A stretch of 64,000 bases of DNA from Paracoccaceae bacterium (lineage in GTDB: Bacteria; Pseudomonadota; Alphaproteobacteria; Rhodobacterales; Rhodobacteraceae): positions 1 to 64,000 of the forward strand of contig JAFWNM010000011.1 of NCBI GenBank assembly GCA_017510335.1, written 5' to 3'. A program made the translations under genes and the position numbers. The notes beneath the pieces are model-generated. The model saw nothing but the letters and a program-made list of their open reading frames with translations. It ran no database searches and was not told the origin of the DNA. This document shows positions 17,323 to 25,117 of the stretch, piece after piece (position 1 is the stretch's first letter; every line of letters starts with the position of its first letter).

Positions 17323-18843
17323 TCATTCCGCGGCCTCCTTCATGCGCGCGAAATCGTCGGGGAAATGGGTCAACGCCGACATCACCGGAAACGGCGTGAA
17401 CCCTCCCAGCGCGCACAATGATCCGTCCTTCATCGTCTCGCACAGGTCGGTCAGCAGCGGAATGGCCGTCCCGTCCCCTGCCGCGATGCGGTCAATGGTT
17501 TCCACCCCGCGCACTGCACCAATGCGGCAGGGTGTGCATTTGCCGCAGCTTTCCACCGCGCAGAATTCCATTGCAAACCGTGCCATGCGCAGCATGTCGG
17601 CGCTGTCGTCAAACACCACCAGTCCGGCATGTCCGATCAGCCCGCCCGCCGCATCGAATTCTTCATATCCAAGCGCCGTGTCAAATTCCGACACTGGCAT
17701 ATAGGCCCCCAAGGGGCCACCCACCTGCACGGCCTTGACCGGCCTGCCGCTGGCCGTGCCGCCCGCTATATCAGTCACAACCGCACCCAGTGACATGCCA
17801 AAAGCCGTTTCAAACAAGCCCCCACGCGCCACATTGCCCGCGATTTGCAGTGTCACTGTGCCGCGCGACCGCCCAAGGCCGAAATCCGCATAGAACTGCG
17901 CGCCTTTTTCAAAAATCACTGGCACTGTGGCCAGTGAAATCACGTTATTCACTACTGTGGGCTGGCCCAGAAACCCTTGCAGCGCCGGAAGGGGCGGCTT
18001 GGCACGCACCACGCCGCGCTTGCCTTCCAGTGAATTCAGCAAACTGGTTTCTTCACCGCAGACATAGGCACCGGCCCCTTTGCGGATTTCCAGATCAAAC
18101 GCGCGACCAGACCTAAGGACATCCGGCCCCAGAACCCCCGCAGCGCGCGCAATTTCCACCGCGCGGGTCATCACCGAAATCGCATCGGGGTATTCCGACC
18201 GCAGATAGACATACCCGCGTGTCGCCCCCACCCCCAAGCCTGCAATAATCATCCCCTCGATAAGGGTGAAGGGGTCGCCTTCCATGATCATACGGTCGGC
18301 AAATGTGCCGCTGTCGCCTTCATCAGCGTTACAGACAATATATTTCTGTGCCGCCTGCGCCTGCCGCACTGTGTTCCACTTGATACCTGTGGGAAAACCC
18401 GCGCCGCCGCGCCCGCGCAGGCCAGATGTTGTGACTTCCTCCACAATCTCCGTGCTGTTCATGGCAATCGCACGCTTAAGGCCCGCCAGCCCGCCATGCG
18501 CCTGATAATCCTTCAACGAGAGCGGGTCTATGATACCGCAGCGCGCGAATGTCAGGCGGGTCTGGCGCTGCATCCAGTCCAGTTCGTCCACAGGGCCAAG
18601 TGCCTTGGCGCTGGTTCCATCCAGAATTGTGCCTGCATCATCGACCGTTGCGGGGCCAAACCCGTGGCGCACGCCCTCCACCTCGACCTCGACCAGCGGT
18701 TCCAGCCAGATCATGCCGCGTGTGCCGTTGCGCACCAGGTCCACCGATACCCCGCGTGCGTGCGCCTGCGCCATGATGGCGGCGGCAACATCATCAGCGC
18801 CAAGGGCCAGCGCCGCACTGTCTGCAGGAACGTAAATTTTCAT
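17323..18843 (-). CDS. fdsB: Formate dehydrogenase beta subunit (FMN, NAD-binding)
   Basis: A 506-residue diaphorase subunit passing electrons from the alpha subunit to NAD. The N-terminal thioredoxin-like part (to about residue 80) is fused to a NuoF-like domain with SGLRGRGGAGFPTGIKW (FMN and NADH site), CNADEGDSGTFADR, GAGAYVCGEETSLLNSLEG, and the C-terminal [4Fe-4S] motif ESCGKCTPCRIG. It overlaps fdsG by 4 bp. Confidence 0.94.
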   Translation of the reverse strand: MKIYVPADSAALALGADDVAAAIMAQAHARGVSVDLVRNGTRGMIWLEPLVEVEVEGVRHGFGPATVDDAGTILDGTSAKALGPVDELDWMQRQTRLTFARCGIIDPLSLKDYQAHGGLAGLKRAIAMNSTEIVEEVTTSGLRGRGGAGFPTGIKWNTVRQAQAAQKYIVCNADEGDSGTFADRMIMEGDPFTLIEGMIIAGLGVGATRGYVYLRSEYPDAISVMTRAVEIARAAGVLGPDVLRSGRAFDLEIRKGAGAYVCGEETSLLNSLEGKRGVVRAKPPLPALQGFLGQPTVVNNVISLATVPVIFEKGAQFYADFGLGRSRGTVTLQIAGNVARGGLFETAFGMSLGAVVTDIAGGTASGRPVKAVQVGGPLGAYMPVSEFDTALGYEEFDAAGGLIGHAGLVVFDDSADMLRMARFAMEFCAVESCGKCTPCRIGAVRGVETIDRIAAGDGTAIPLLTDLCETMKDGSLCALGGFTPFPVMSALTHFPDDFARMKEAAE

Positions 18844-19316
18844 GCGCCCACCTCTGCCAGCAATGTGTCCAGTTTTGCCCCGTCGACGCGGCCCATTACC
18901 TTGTCATCCAGCATCAAGGCAGGGCCACAGGCGCACAGGCCCAGACAGTAAACGGGTTCCACCGTGACCGCGCCATTGGGGGTTGTTCCATGCCAGTCGA
19001 TGCCCAGTTTGCGCAAGGCCGCTTCAGCCAGCGCGTCCGCGCCCACAGCCTGACAGGCTTCGGCGCGGCAAATCTTCAGAACGTGCCGCCCTGCCGGAGT
19101 ATCGCGGAAATCATGGTAAAAACTGATGACGCCGTGCAATTCGGCCCGCGAAATATTCAGCGCTTCGGTAATTAACGGCATCGCAACATCGGGGATGTGC
19201 CCGAAACTGTCCTGAAGCGCGTGCAAGATCGGCAGCAACGGACCTTCAAGGCCGGTATGCTGCGCGATAATGGCGCGCATATCATCAAGATCGGGGGCTG
19301 GCGCGGAAAGGGTCAT
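18840..19316 (-). CDS. fdsG: Formate dehydrogenase gamma subunit ([2Fe-2S], NuoE-like)
   Basis: A 158-residue thioredoxin-like ferredoxin subunit. Cluster ligands appear as CRAEACQAVG and later VYCLGLCACGPA, the usual C-x4-C...C-x3-C spacing. HVLKICRAEACQ and GVISFYHDFR are family signatures. First gene of the fdsG-fdsB-fdsA-fdhD-fdsD operon; the 89-bp region upstream carries three inverted repeats. Confidence 0.93.
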   Translation of the reverse strand: MTLSAPAPDLDDMRAIIAQHTGLEGPLLPILHALQDSFGHIPDVAMPLITEALNISRAELHGVISFYHDFRDTPAGRHVLKICRAEACQAVGADALAEAALRKLGIDWHGTTPNGAVTVEPVYCLGLCACGPALMLDDKVMGRVDGAKLDTLLAEVGA

Positions 19317-19332
19317 GGCTGGCCTCTTTGGT

Positions 19333-19407
19333 GTTTAGACCACTAAACCACGCCCAATCATACGAAATCAATATTCGTTATTGGTTGATTGATAGCTAAA
19401 AACTATC
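19333..19407. promoter_or_regulatory. fds control region with three inverted repeats
   Basis: Three dyads lie between fdsG and its LysR gene: GTTTAG-acca-CTAAAC (19333-19348, perfect), AATCAA-N13-TTGATT (19366-19371 and 19385-19390) and GATAG-N7-CTATC (19391-19407, T-N-A type, touching the LysR stop codon). The region is AT-rich compared with its surroundings. Arrays of such dyads are usual for LysR-type activation sites. Confidence 0.6.
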
Positions 19408-20293
19408 ATTTGACTGTTGATAGCTGCCGCGCTTCGCGCAAAAGTGCGTCCAGAACGGGGGTGTGGGGTTCCCGCCACGGGGCAACAAGCCCCACAACAT
19501 GGGGCGTTGCAGCACCGTGCAGCGGAATGGTGCAGACCGCCTTGCCGCTGGCCAGAAACCGCGCGCTGTCTTCGGGCATGACGGTCATCCAGCCGCCTTG
19601 AGCGACCATGGCCATCAGAACCACTGTCGAATTCGCCTCGACCCATGTTTCGGGGTCAATATCCACATCTGCGAAATTGCGGTTGATAATCCGGCGGTTC
19701 TGCATGTCTGGCGTCAACAGGCACAGACGTTGCGCGCGCAGTTCTTCCCAACCCACGCTGTCACGCGCCGCAAACCGCGATGCAGCATCACATACAAGAA
19801 GATAGCGTTCCTCATACAGGGGTTCAGTGCTGACGCGGCCCATGGGTTCGTTGTCCAGATAGGAAATGCCCGCATCCACATCCAGATTGTCCAGCATCGA
19901 CAATATCTCGACCGAGGTGCGCGACAGGATGGTTAGCCGCACATTCGGGTGTTTCGCGCTGAATTTTGCGGCCAGCCGCGCCGCCCATGTCAGCGCCGTG
20001 GGAATGACCGCAACCCGCAACCGCCCCGACAGGCCATGGCGCTTGAAGCGCATTTCTTCCTTCAACTGGCGGCTGTCGCCCACAATGCGCCGCGCCCAGA
20101 CCAGCGCGGCCTGCCCTTCGGGTGTCAGCCCCCCATAGCGCGACCCGCGAAAGACAAGCTGCACGCCAAGCTGTTCTTCCAGGTGCTTTATGCCATTGGA
20201 CAGTGACGGCTGGGTTATGCCCAGACTGCTGGCCGCGCGGCCAAAATGCCCTTCGCGCGCGACAGCAATGAACATTTCCAGCTTATCAAGCAT
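19406..20293 (-). CDS. LysR family regulator of the fds operon
   Basis: A 295-residue LysR-type regulator: N-terminal winged helix MLDKLEMFIAVAREGHFGRAASSLGITQPSLSNGI, then an effector-binding domain starting around residue 90 (LRVAVIPTALTWAARLAAKF). A LysR gene directly upstream of fdsG on the same strand is the arrangement of fdsR in other alpha- and betaproteobacteria, so formate- or molybdate-responsive control of fds is likely. The effector cannot be read from sequence. Confidence 0.85.
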   Translation of the reverse strand: MLDKLEMFIAVAREGHFGRAASSLGITQPSLSNGIKHLEEQLGVQLVFRGSRYGGLTPEGQAALVWARRIVGDSRQLKEEMRFKRHGLSGRLRVAVIPTALTWAARLAAKFSAKHPNVRLTILSRTSVEILSMLDNLDVDAGISYLDNEPMGRVSTEPLYEERYLLVCDAASRFAARDSVGWEELRAQRLCLLTPDMQNRRIINRNFADVDIDPETWVEANSTVVLMAMVAQGGWMTVMPEDSARFLASGKAVCTIPLHGAATPHVVGLVAPWREPHTPVLDALLREARQLSTVK

Positions 20294-20334
20294 GACAACG
20301 CCTTTCGTGATCAGGACCGCCGTGCCCGAACAGG

Positions 20335-21429
20335 TCAGGCAATGCGGTGCAGGATATCATGGTCAGCGGTAAAATCGGGGTCGTGGGGTTGCGCTGCCTC
20401 GGCATCAGCTGGGGGGACGGCGAACCGCAGTCTGGCAAGTGTTCCGCCACGGGCCGCCACGCGGCTTAGTGTCAATTCACCCCCAAGGACCTTTGCAAAT
20501 TGCCGCGCAACTGTCAGCCCCAGACTATCGGAGGCATCAAGATCAAATTCGGGCGGCAGGCCCGGCCCATTGTCCCGCATTTCCAGCATGGCCGCAATCT
20601 GCCCGTCTTCATCAGGGGGATCGACAGTCAGCGTAACATCCACGATCGTTTTACCAGTTTGCGCAGCGCCGTGTTCGATGGAATTCATCATCAGTTCGCT
20701 GGCGATCAGCCCCAGCGGAACGGCCGCCCCGTTCAGCAGGCGCAGCGGCGCGGCCTTCAGGGTCAGTGTAACAGGCGCGGATTCTTTCGCAACTTCAAGC
20801 GTATCTTGCAACACCTCTCGCAGGTATTCACCTGCATCCACGGCCTGAACATCAATGGAATGCAGCCGGCGTTGCAACCGCGATATTGATGTGATCCGCG
20901 CCTGGGACGCCGTTAACGCGCGCCGCGCTTCCGAATCCTTGGTTTGCGATGTCTGCAACCGCAACAAGGCGGCAATTGTCGCAAGGTTGTTGGACACCCT
21001 GTGTTGCAATTCAGAAAACATCAGGGTGCGCGATTGCGCCAATGCGGTGGCTTTCGCGCGCGAAAGCGAAAGTTCCTGCAACGCCCATACCGCAGCCGAG
21101 ATGAACAACACATCGGTTGTCGTGATCAGCACATAAAAGCCGACCGCCAGCAAAGCGCCGCTTGTCAGGCTAAGTGCCCCGACCGGCGCAATAAACCAAT
21201 ACCACGCAATCAGGCCACATACGACCGCGACGACAATACCGCACCGTATTGATGCAAAAACAAGCGACAGCATGACCGCAGGAAAAAACGTCAGAAAGGG
21301 AAACCCAGGTGGCAAAACGTCATCCAGGGCGAAACGCAGCGCTGTTGCAACCCCTGTCGCCAGCGCCCCGAATGCAAGTTCAAACTGGACACTGCGCCGC
21401 GCCATCAACGCGGCACTTAGACCATTCAT
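20335..21429 (-). CDS. Membrane-bound sensor histidine kinase (DUF4118 + HisKA_2/HATPase)
   Basis: About 364 residues from ATG 21429 (preceded by GGAAGG; a TTG 30 codons further upstream is also open). Three to four transmembrane segments form a KdpD-like DUF4118 sensor region (FPFLTFFPAVMLSLVFASIRCG). The phospho-acceptor region is FSELQHRVSNNLATIAALLRLQ, the HisKA_2 type usual in alphaproteobacterial general-stress or light-sensing kinases. The ATPase part has LIASELMMNSIEHGA and RDNGPGLPPEF, then SLGLTVARQFAKVLGG. No response regulator is adjacent, so its partner is unknown. Confidence 0.85.
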   Translation of the reverse strand: MNGLSAALMARRSVQFELAFGALATGVATALRFALDDVLPPGFPFLTFFPAVMLSLVFASIRCGIVVAVVCGLIAWYWFIAPVGALSLTSGALLAVGFYVLITTTDVLFISAAVWALQELSLSRAKATALAQSRTLMFSELQHRVSNNLATIAALLRLQTSQTKDSEARRALTASQARITSISRLQRRLHSIDVQAVDAGEYLREVLQDTLEVAKESAPVTLTLKAAPLRLLNGAAVPLGLIASELMMNSIEHGAAQTGKTIVDVTLTVDPPDEDGQIAAMLEMRDNGPGLPPEFDLDASDSLGLTVARQFAKVLGGELTLSRVAARGGTLARLRFAVPPADAEAAQPHDPDFTADHDILHRIA

Positions 21430-21658
21430 CAACCTTCCGAAATGTCTGCTATTGTCAAAAACTGTCGGGGTGCTGATCGGGTTCAAAAGGCGTCCTGTTC
21501 GCGCTAGGGTGGTGTTCAAACGTCACAAGAACATCCAAACTGGGCATTCCGCAGCGTTAAAAATTGCCTATATCCAACAAGGACGCAAGCGCATTGTTCC
21601 AGACATGCGCGCTTTGGGCGGAATACCCCAATTCCCGCCAAAAACCCGCCCGGAGGCG

Positions 21659-21853
21659 TCAATCCGGGTCTTTCGGGTCGAACGCAATAAAAAACTGATG
21701 CGCGCAAAAAACCGCTATTGCGCCAAAAAGAATGCCGAAGAAAGGGTTTGCTGTCGCAAATTCAAATATCGCCCATGCAAAACACAGGACGGTAATGACC
21801 ACCCTGCGCCACATCGGGCGATAAAACGGGTGCTGCATGTCAAAAAATTTCAT
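21659..21853 (-). CDS. Small membrane protein (DUF3329-like)
   Basis: A 64-residue protein with two hydrophobic segments (VVITVLCFAWAIFEF and PFFGILFGAIAVFCAHQFF) after an N-terminal MKFFDMQHPFYRPMWRR. This layout is shared by small conserved Rhodobacteraceae proteins placed in DUF3329. Function unknown. Monocistronic; the 139 bp between it and the kinase gene show no other feature. Confidence 0.7.
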   Translation of the reverse strand: MKFFDMQHPFYRPMWRRVVITVLCFAWAIFEFATANPFFGILFGAIAVFCAHQFFIAFDPKDPD

Positions 21854-21950
21854 TGGTCAGACTCTACCCCGTGACGTTTTCCAGCCATGAACCATAGGCA
21901 GCAGTGCGCCCAGATACAAGCACGCCCAGTTCCAGGCACGCCAGGCGCAT

Positions 21951-22931
21951 TCATTCCAGCAAGGCGCGGGCCGTGCGTTCATCCGTTATCAACCCTGCCA
22001 GACGCCCGCTAAGCAAAACCGCCCGCAGCGGGGCCACTTTTTCAGCCCCGCCTGCCAGCGCCACGACCGACCGCGTGCCCCCGCCATCAACCCCGATGGA
22101 GATTGTCCGATCACTTAACGGGGTTTCCAGAAGCCGCCCGTGCGCATCAAAGAAATGGCCCAGCAATTCGCCCACGGCGCCCGCATGCGCGATGGCGTTT
22201 ATTTCCTGCGGTTCGATCATGCCGGACATGACAAGCTGTGTCTGTGCGCTGACTGTGCCGACGCCCACAATTTTCAGCGGTGCAGCTTGCGCCATTGCAA
22301 ACACATCGGACACGCCGCGCTGCGACAACAGAACATGCCGGTCCTCGATGGTGTTGGCAAAAAACGGGACCGGCATGACATGCGCCTGCGCGCCGGTTTT
22401 TTCCGCCAGAAGATGCATCACATCATGGGGGTTCGCGGCAAAATTCCGCGTCAGCCCCCCCAGCAGCGACACAAAGCGCTGGCCCTGCAATTCAAACCGC
22501 GGCAAGGCGCGCACCGCGCCCGCCAGCGTGCGCCCGTGACCAATGCCGATAATGGGGTGGGCCTGCATTTCAATCTGGCGGCGCAGATAGGATGCACCCA
22601 TCTGCGACAAGGCCCGCAGCGGCAGGCCAGTTTCCCCCAGATCGGGGGCAATTTCGCAGACATCCAGACCATAGCGCGCCGCCAGTTGCGCACCCAGTTC
22701 CAGACAGCTGACAATCGCGCCGTCGATGCTGACCTTGACCGCCCCTTCGGCCACGGCGCGCGCAATCAGGCGGTGCGCCTTGACCGATGGAATGCCAAGC
22801 TGTTTTGCCACTGCAGCCTGTGTCATGCCACCCACATAATGCGCCCAAGCTGCGCGAATGGCCAGGGAATGGTCGTCATCCTCGATGATGGTGCCGGGGC
22901 GGCGGGGGGCGGGTTTGTCACTGCCCTGCAT
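21951..22931 (-). CDS. eryD: SorC/DeoR-family sugar-responsive regulator, EryD-like
   Basis: A 326-residue SorC-family regulator: N-terminal helix-turn-helix (IRAAWAHYVGGMTQAAVAKQLGIPSVKAHRLI) and a large sugar-phosphate-binding C-terminal domain (IIGIGHGRTLAGAVRALP, IVGVGTVSAQTQLVMSGMI, ISIGVDGGGTRSVVALAGG). The start ATG 22931 overlaps the TAA of the alcohol dehydrogenase gene (TAATG); the longer frame to 23093 lies inside that gene. EryD of Brucella represses ery genes in the absence of erythritol. Position at the end of the ery cluster supports the name. Confidence 0.82.
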   Translation of the reverse strand: MQGSDKPAPRRPGTIIEDDDHSLAIRAAWAHYVGGMTQAAVAKQLGIPSVKAHRLIARAVAEGAVKVSIDGAIVSCLELGAQLAARYGLDVCEIAPDLGETGLPLRALSQMGASYLRRQIEMQAHPIIGIGHGRTLAGAVRALPRFELQGQRFVSLLGGLTRNFAANPHDVMHLLAEKTGAQAHVMPVPFFANTIEDRHVLLSQRGVSDVFAMAQAAPLKIVGVGTVSAQTQLVMSGMIEPQEINAIAHAGAVGELLGHFFDAHGRLLETPLSDRTISIGVDGGGTRSVVALAGGAEKVAPLRAVLLSGRLAGLITDERTARALLE

Positions 22932-24079
22932 TACCATGCGGCGGCCATCACTTGTGCAAGATCGCGGGCATCCAGCACAACGGGGTTGGCTTTCATCGAC
23001 GAAGATGTTGCCGCTGATTGCGCGGCCAAGTGTGCGTCGGCGTCGCTGACGCCCTGCGCGTGCAGCCCCGCTAGCCCGGCCTGCGCCGTCCATTGCGCCA
23101 GTGTCGCAAATGCGTCCTGTGGCGCGCCACCCAGTGCCGCCACAATCCAGCCGCGCACGTCATCAAGGCGGGCCAGCAATTCCGGATCGCTTGCGCGCGC
23201 GGCATTCGCGGCCAGCCCATGGGGCAACAACGCCCCACAAATCGCGCCATGCGCGGCCCCTGACAGCCCCCCCAGCGGACCCGCCAGACCATGCACAACG
23301 CCAAGCCCCGCATTTGCCAGCGCCAGCCCGCCGCACAGGCTGGTCCATGCCAGCGCATCGCGCGCGCGCGCATCCTCGCCCGTGTCGATCAACTGGCGCA
23401 GCGCGGCCAGACCCGGCGCAATGGCACTGCGGCACAGCGCGTCAGTCATCGGGTTTGCACGGCTGGAAATATAGGGTTCGATCACCTGCGTGACGGCATC
23501 AAGACCGGATGCAAGCGTAATCGCGCGCGGCGTTCCATCCGTCAATGCGGGGTCCACAATAGCCAGCGCAGGCAACATGGCGGGGTCACGCAAGGACACT
23601 TTGCGCCGATGCTCTGCCACGGTGATGACAGCGTTGCGTGTCACCTCGGCCCCGGTTCCGGCAGTGGTGGGAATGGCCACCACTGGCAGGGGCGGAACTT
23701 CCAGCGGCAGGCCCTGACCCACGACTTCCAGATGGTCAAGGATGGGCCGGTGTGCAGGGGCCAGCGCGGCTATGGCCTTGGCGGTGTCAATAACCGCGCC
23801 GCCACCAAGGCCAACAACCACCTGCGTGCCGCCCCGCGCGGCAAGGGTTCCGGCGCTGACAAGGGGCAAGTCGGGTTCATGGGCGACGGCAAATTCGACA
23901 ACATTGCACCCAAGCTGTTCCAAGGCCGCACGCAACCACGCACTGCGCGCGCCATTGCCCCCTCGCACCAACAAGACATTCCGGCCCCTTTGCGCAATGC
24001 GGGCGGGCGCTGTGTCTGAACACCCGCGCCCGAACAGGATTTCCCCTGCCGTGCTGAACGAAAAACTGGACCTATTCAT
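22931..24079 (-). CDS. Iron-containing alcohol dehydrogenase (group III) in the ery locus
   Basis: A 382-residue NAD-dependent dehydrogenase. The nucleotide-binding GGGAVIDTAKAIA and PTTAGTGAEVTRNAV are clear, and metal ligands fit GLDAVTQVIEPY (Asp), HGLAGPLGG and AAHGAICGALLPHG (His). ATG 24079 is preferred because GGGGA lies 8 bases upstream; ATG 24088 is also possible. It is translationally coupled to eryD. Iron-ADHs are not part of the described Brucella ery operon, so here it may oxidise a related polyol or reduce an aldehyde intermediate. Substrate unknown. Confidence 0.85.
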   Translation of the reverse strand: MNRSSFSFSTAGEILFGRGCSDTAPARIAQRGRNVLLVRGGNGARSAWLRAALEQLGCNVVEFAVAHEPDLPLVSAGTLAARGGTQVVVGLGGGAVIDTAKAIAALAPAHRPILDHLEVVGQGLPLEVPPLPVVAIPTTAGTGAEVTRNAVITVAEHRRKVSLRDPAMLPALAIVDPALTDGTPRAITLASGLDAVTQVIEPYISSRANPMTDALCRSAIAPGLAALRQLIDTGEDARARDALAWTSLCGGLALANAGLGVVHGLAGPLGGLSGAAHGAICGALLPHGLAANAARASDPELLARLDDVRGWIVAALGGAPQDAFATLAQWTAQAGLAGLHAQGVSDADAHLAAQSAATSSSMKANPVVLDARDLAQVMAAAW

Positions 24080-24123
24080 CTGTGTCATCCCCGCTTGACG
24101 AACCCGCCCGCGGCGCGTTCGCG

Positions 24124-24145
24124 GTGCTATTTAGCACATTCCCCA
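24124..24145 (-). promoter_or_regulatory. Palindrome and ery-type shared motif upstream of adh-eryD
   Basis: GTGCTA-tt-TAGCAC (24124-24137) is a perfect 6+6 palindrome running into TTCCCCA (to 24145). The 14-base TAGCACATTCCCCA here recurs almost exactly as TAGCACAGTTCCCCA upstream of eryA (28314-28328), in the same orientation. A common ery regulator, EryD first of all, probably binds both. Confidence 0.6.
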
Positions 24146-24178
24146 CAAAATCCGAGGGGGATATACACACGCGCGCCC

Positions 24179-25117
24179 CTACAAATGCAGATCCCCCACC
24201 CCGCTATCGATATAGGGGGCCCAGAAGGCCACGCTTTCGCTGATCTGTGCAATCACATTGCGGTCGTCGGGTTCGCGTTCCTTGAAGCTAAGTTCCAGAC
24301 AAATCTCATTGTCGCGCGCCCCGCCTTCGGCCAGTGCCTGCAATAACGGTTCGGGCTGGACGCGGCCGTTTGCGTTATGCTGCGCCGTGAAGGGGCGATG
24401 GCCGCCCTTGTCCATCATGGATTGCTTGATGTGAATAATGGGGCTGACACGCGGCACGGCGCGCGCCCATGCATACGGGTCGGTGTCGCGCGGGTCCGGG
24501 CTGGTCACATCGCCGTGGTCGATATCGGCCATCATCCACATGGGCAACGCCAGCCCCGCCGCCATGATGCGGTCCTGCAACGCCAGACTGGCGGCAATGG
24601 TTTCGCCAAATTCGCGCGCCACACTCATGGGTTCCCAGAACACATAGGACAGGCCCGCGGATTTCGCATGCTCTGCCACCTCTGCCCAAGCAGCGATGGC
24701 AGTATCAATCAGGGCTTCGCGGCGGGTGGGGTCGTCAAAATCACGATAGGTGAAAATGGCGAACTGCGTGCCCACAGACTGCCCGCCCAGATCCGCGATG
24801 ATATCGGCAAACCCTTTGAACCAGTCAATATAATAGCGCCGCACTTCCGCATCAGGGTGGCCAAAATGGTTCAGCCGCCCATAGGGGCCAGTCATCCCGG
24901 ATGTGACCCGCACGCCCGTGCGGGCCAAAGCGCCCGCCATCTGGCGGGTCAGGCGGCGCTGCACGGGCGCAGGCCAGGAGGGGTTGATGAATTCATGCGT
25001 CAGTTGCAGGTCACGGATGCGCAGATCACGCGCGACAGTGTCCACAAGGTCTGCAGGGTCTGCGAAGCGGTTGACCAGCGGGTTGGTGTTCAGTGACAGG
25101 GTCAGGGCCATGGTCAT
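24179..25117 (-). CDS. eryC: EryC-type tetrulose-phosphate epimerase/racemase (xylose isomerase-like TIM barrel)
   Basis: A 312-residue xylose isomerase-superfamily protein. Metal-site segments are FWEPMSVAREF (Glu), MADIDHGDVTSPD (Asp, His), IIHIKQSM and CLELSFKERE (Glu). In Brucella, EryC was shown to racemise L-3-tetrulose-4-phosphate to the D-form. ATG 25117 overlaps the eryB stop (ATGA), which fixes the start. A 99-bp gap with its own promoter region separates it from the downstream adh gene. Confidence 0.8.
   Translation of the reverse strand: MTMALTLSLNTNPLVNRFADPADLVDTVARDLRIRDLQLTHEFINPSWPAPVQRRLTRQMAGALARTGVRVTSGMTGPYGRLNHFGHPDAEVRRYYIDWFKGFADIIADLGGQSVGTQFAIFTYRDFDDPTRREALIDTAIAAWAEVAEHAKSAGLSYVFWEPMSVAREFGETIAASLALQDRIMAAGLALPMWMMADIDHGDVTSPDPRDTDPYAWARAVPRVSPIIHIKQSMMDKGGHRPFTAQHNANGRVQPEPLLQALAEGGARDNEICLELSFKEREPDDRNVIAQISESVAFWAPYIDSGVGDLHL

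Noticed and set aside
17213-17443. Possible small gene in the fdsB-fdsA gap
   Set aside because: Most of it lies in another frame of fdsB and the rest in the GC hairpin element; no RBS or family match.
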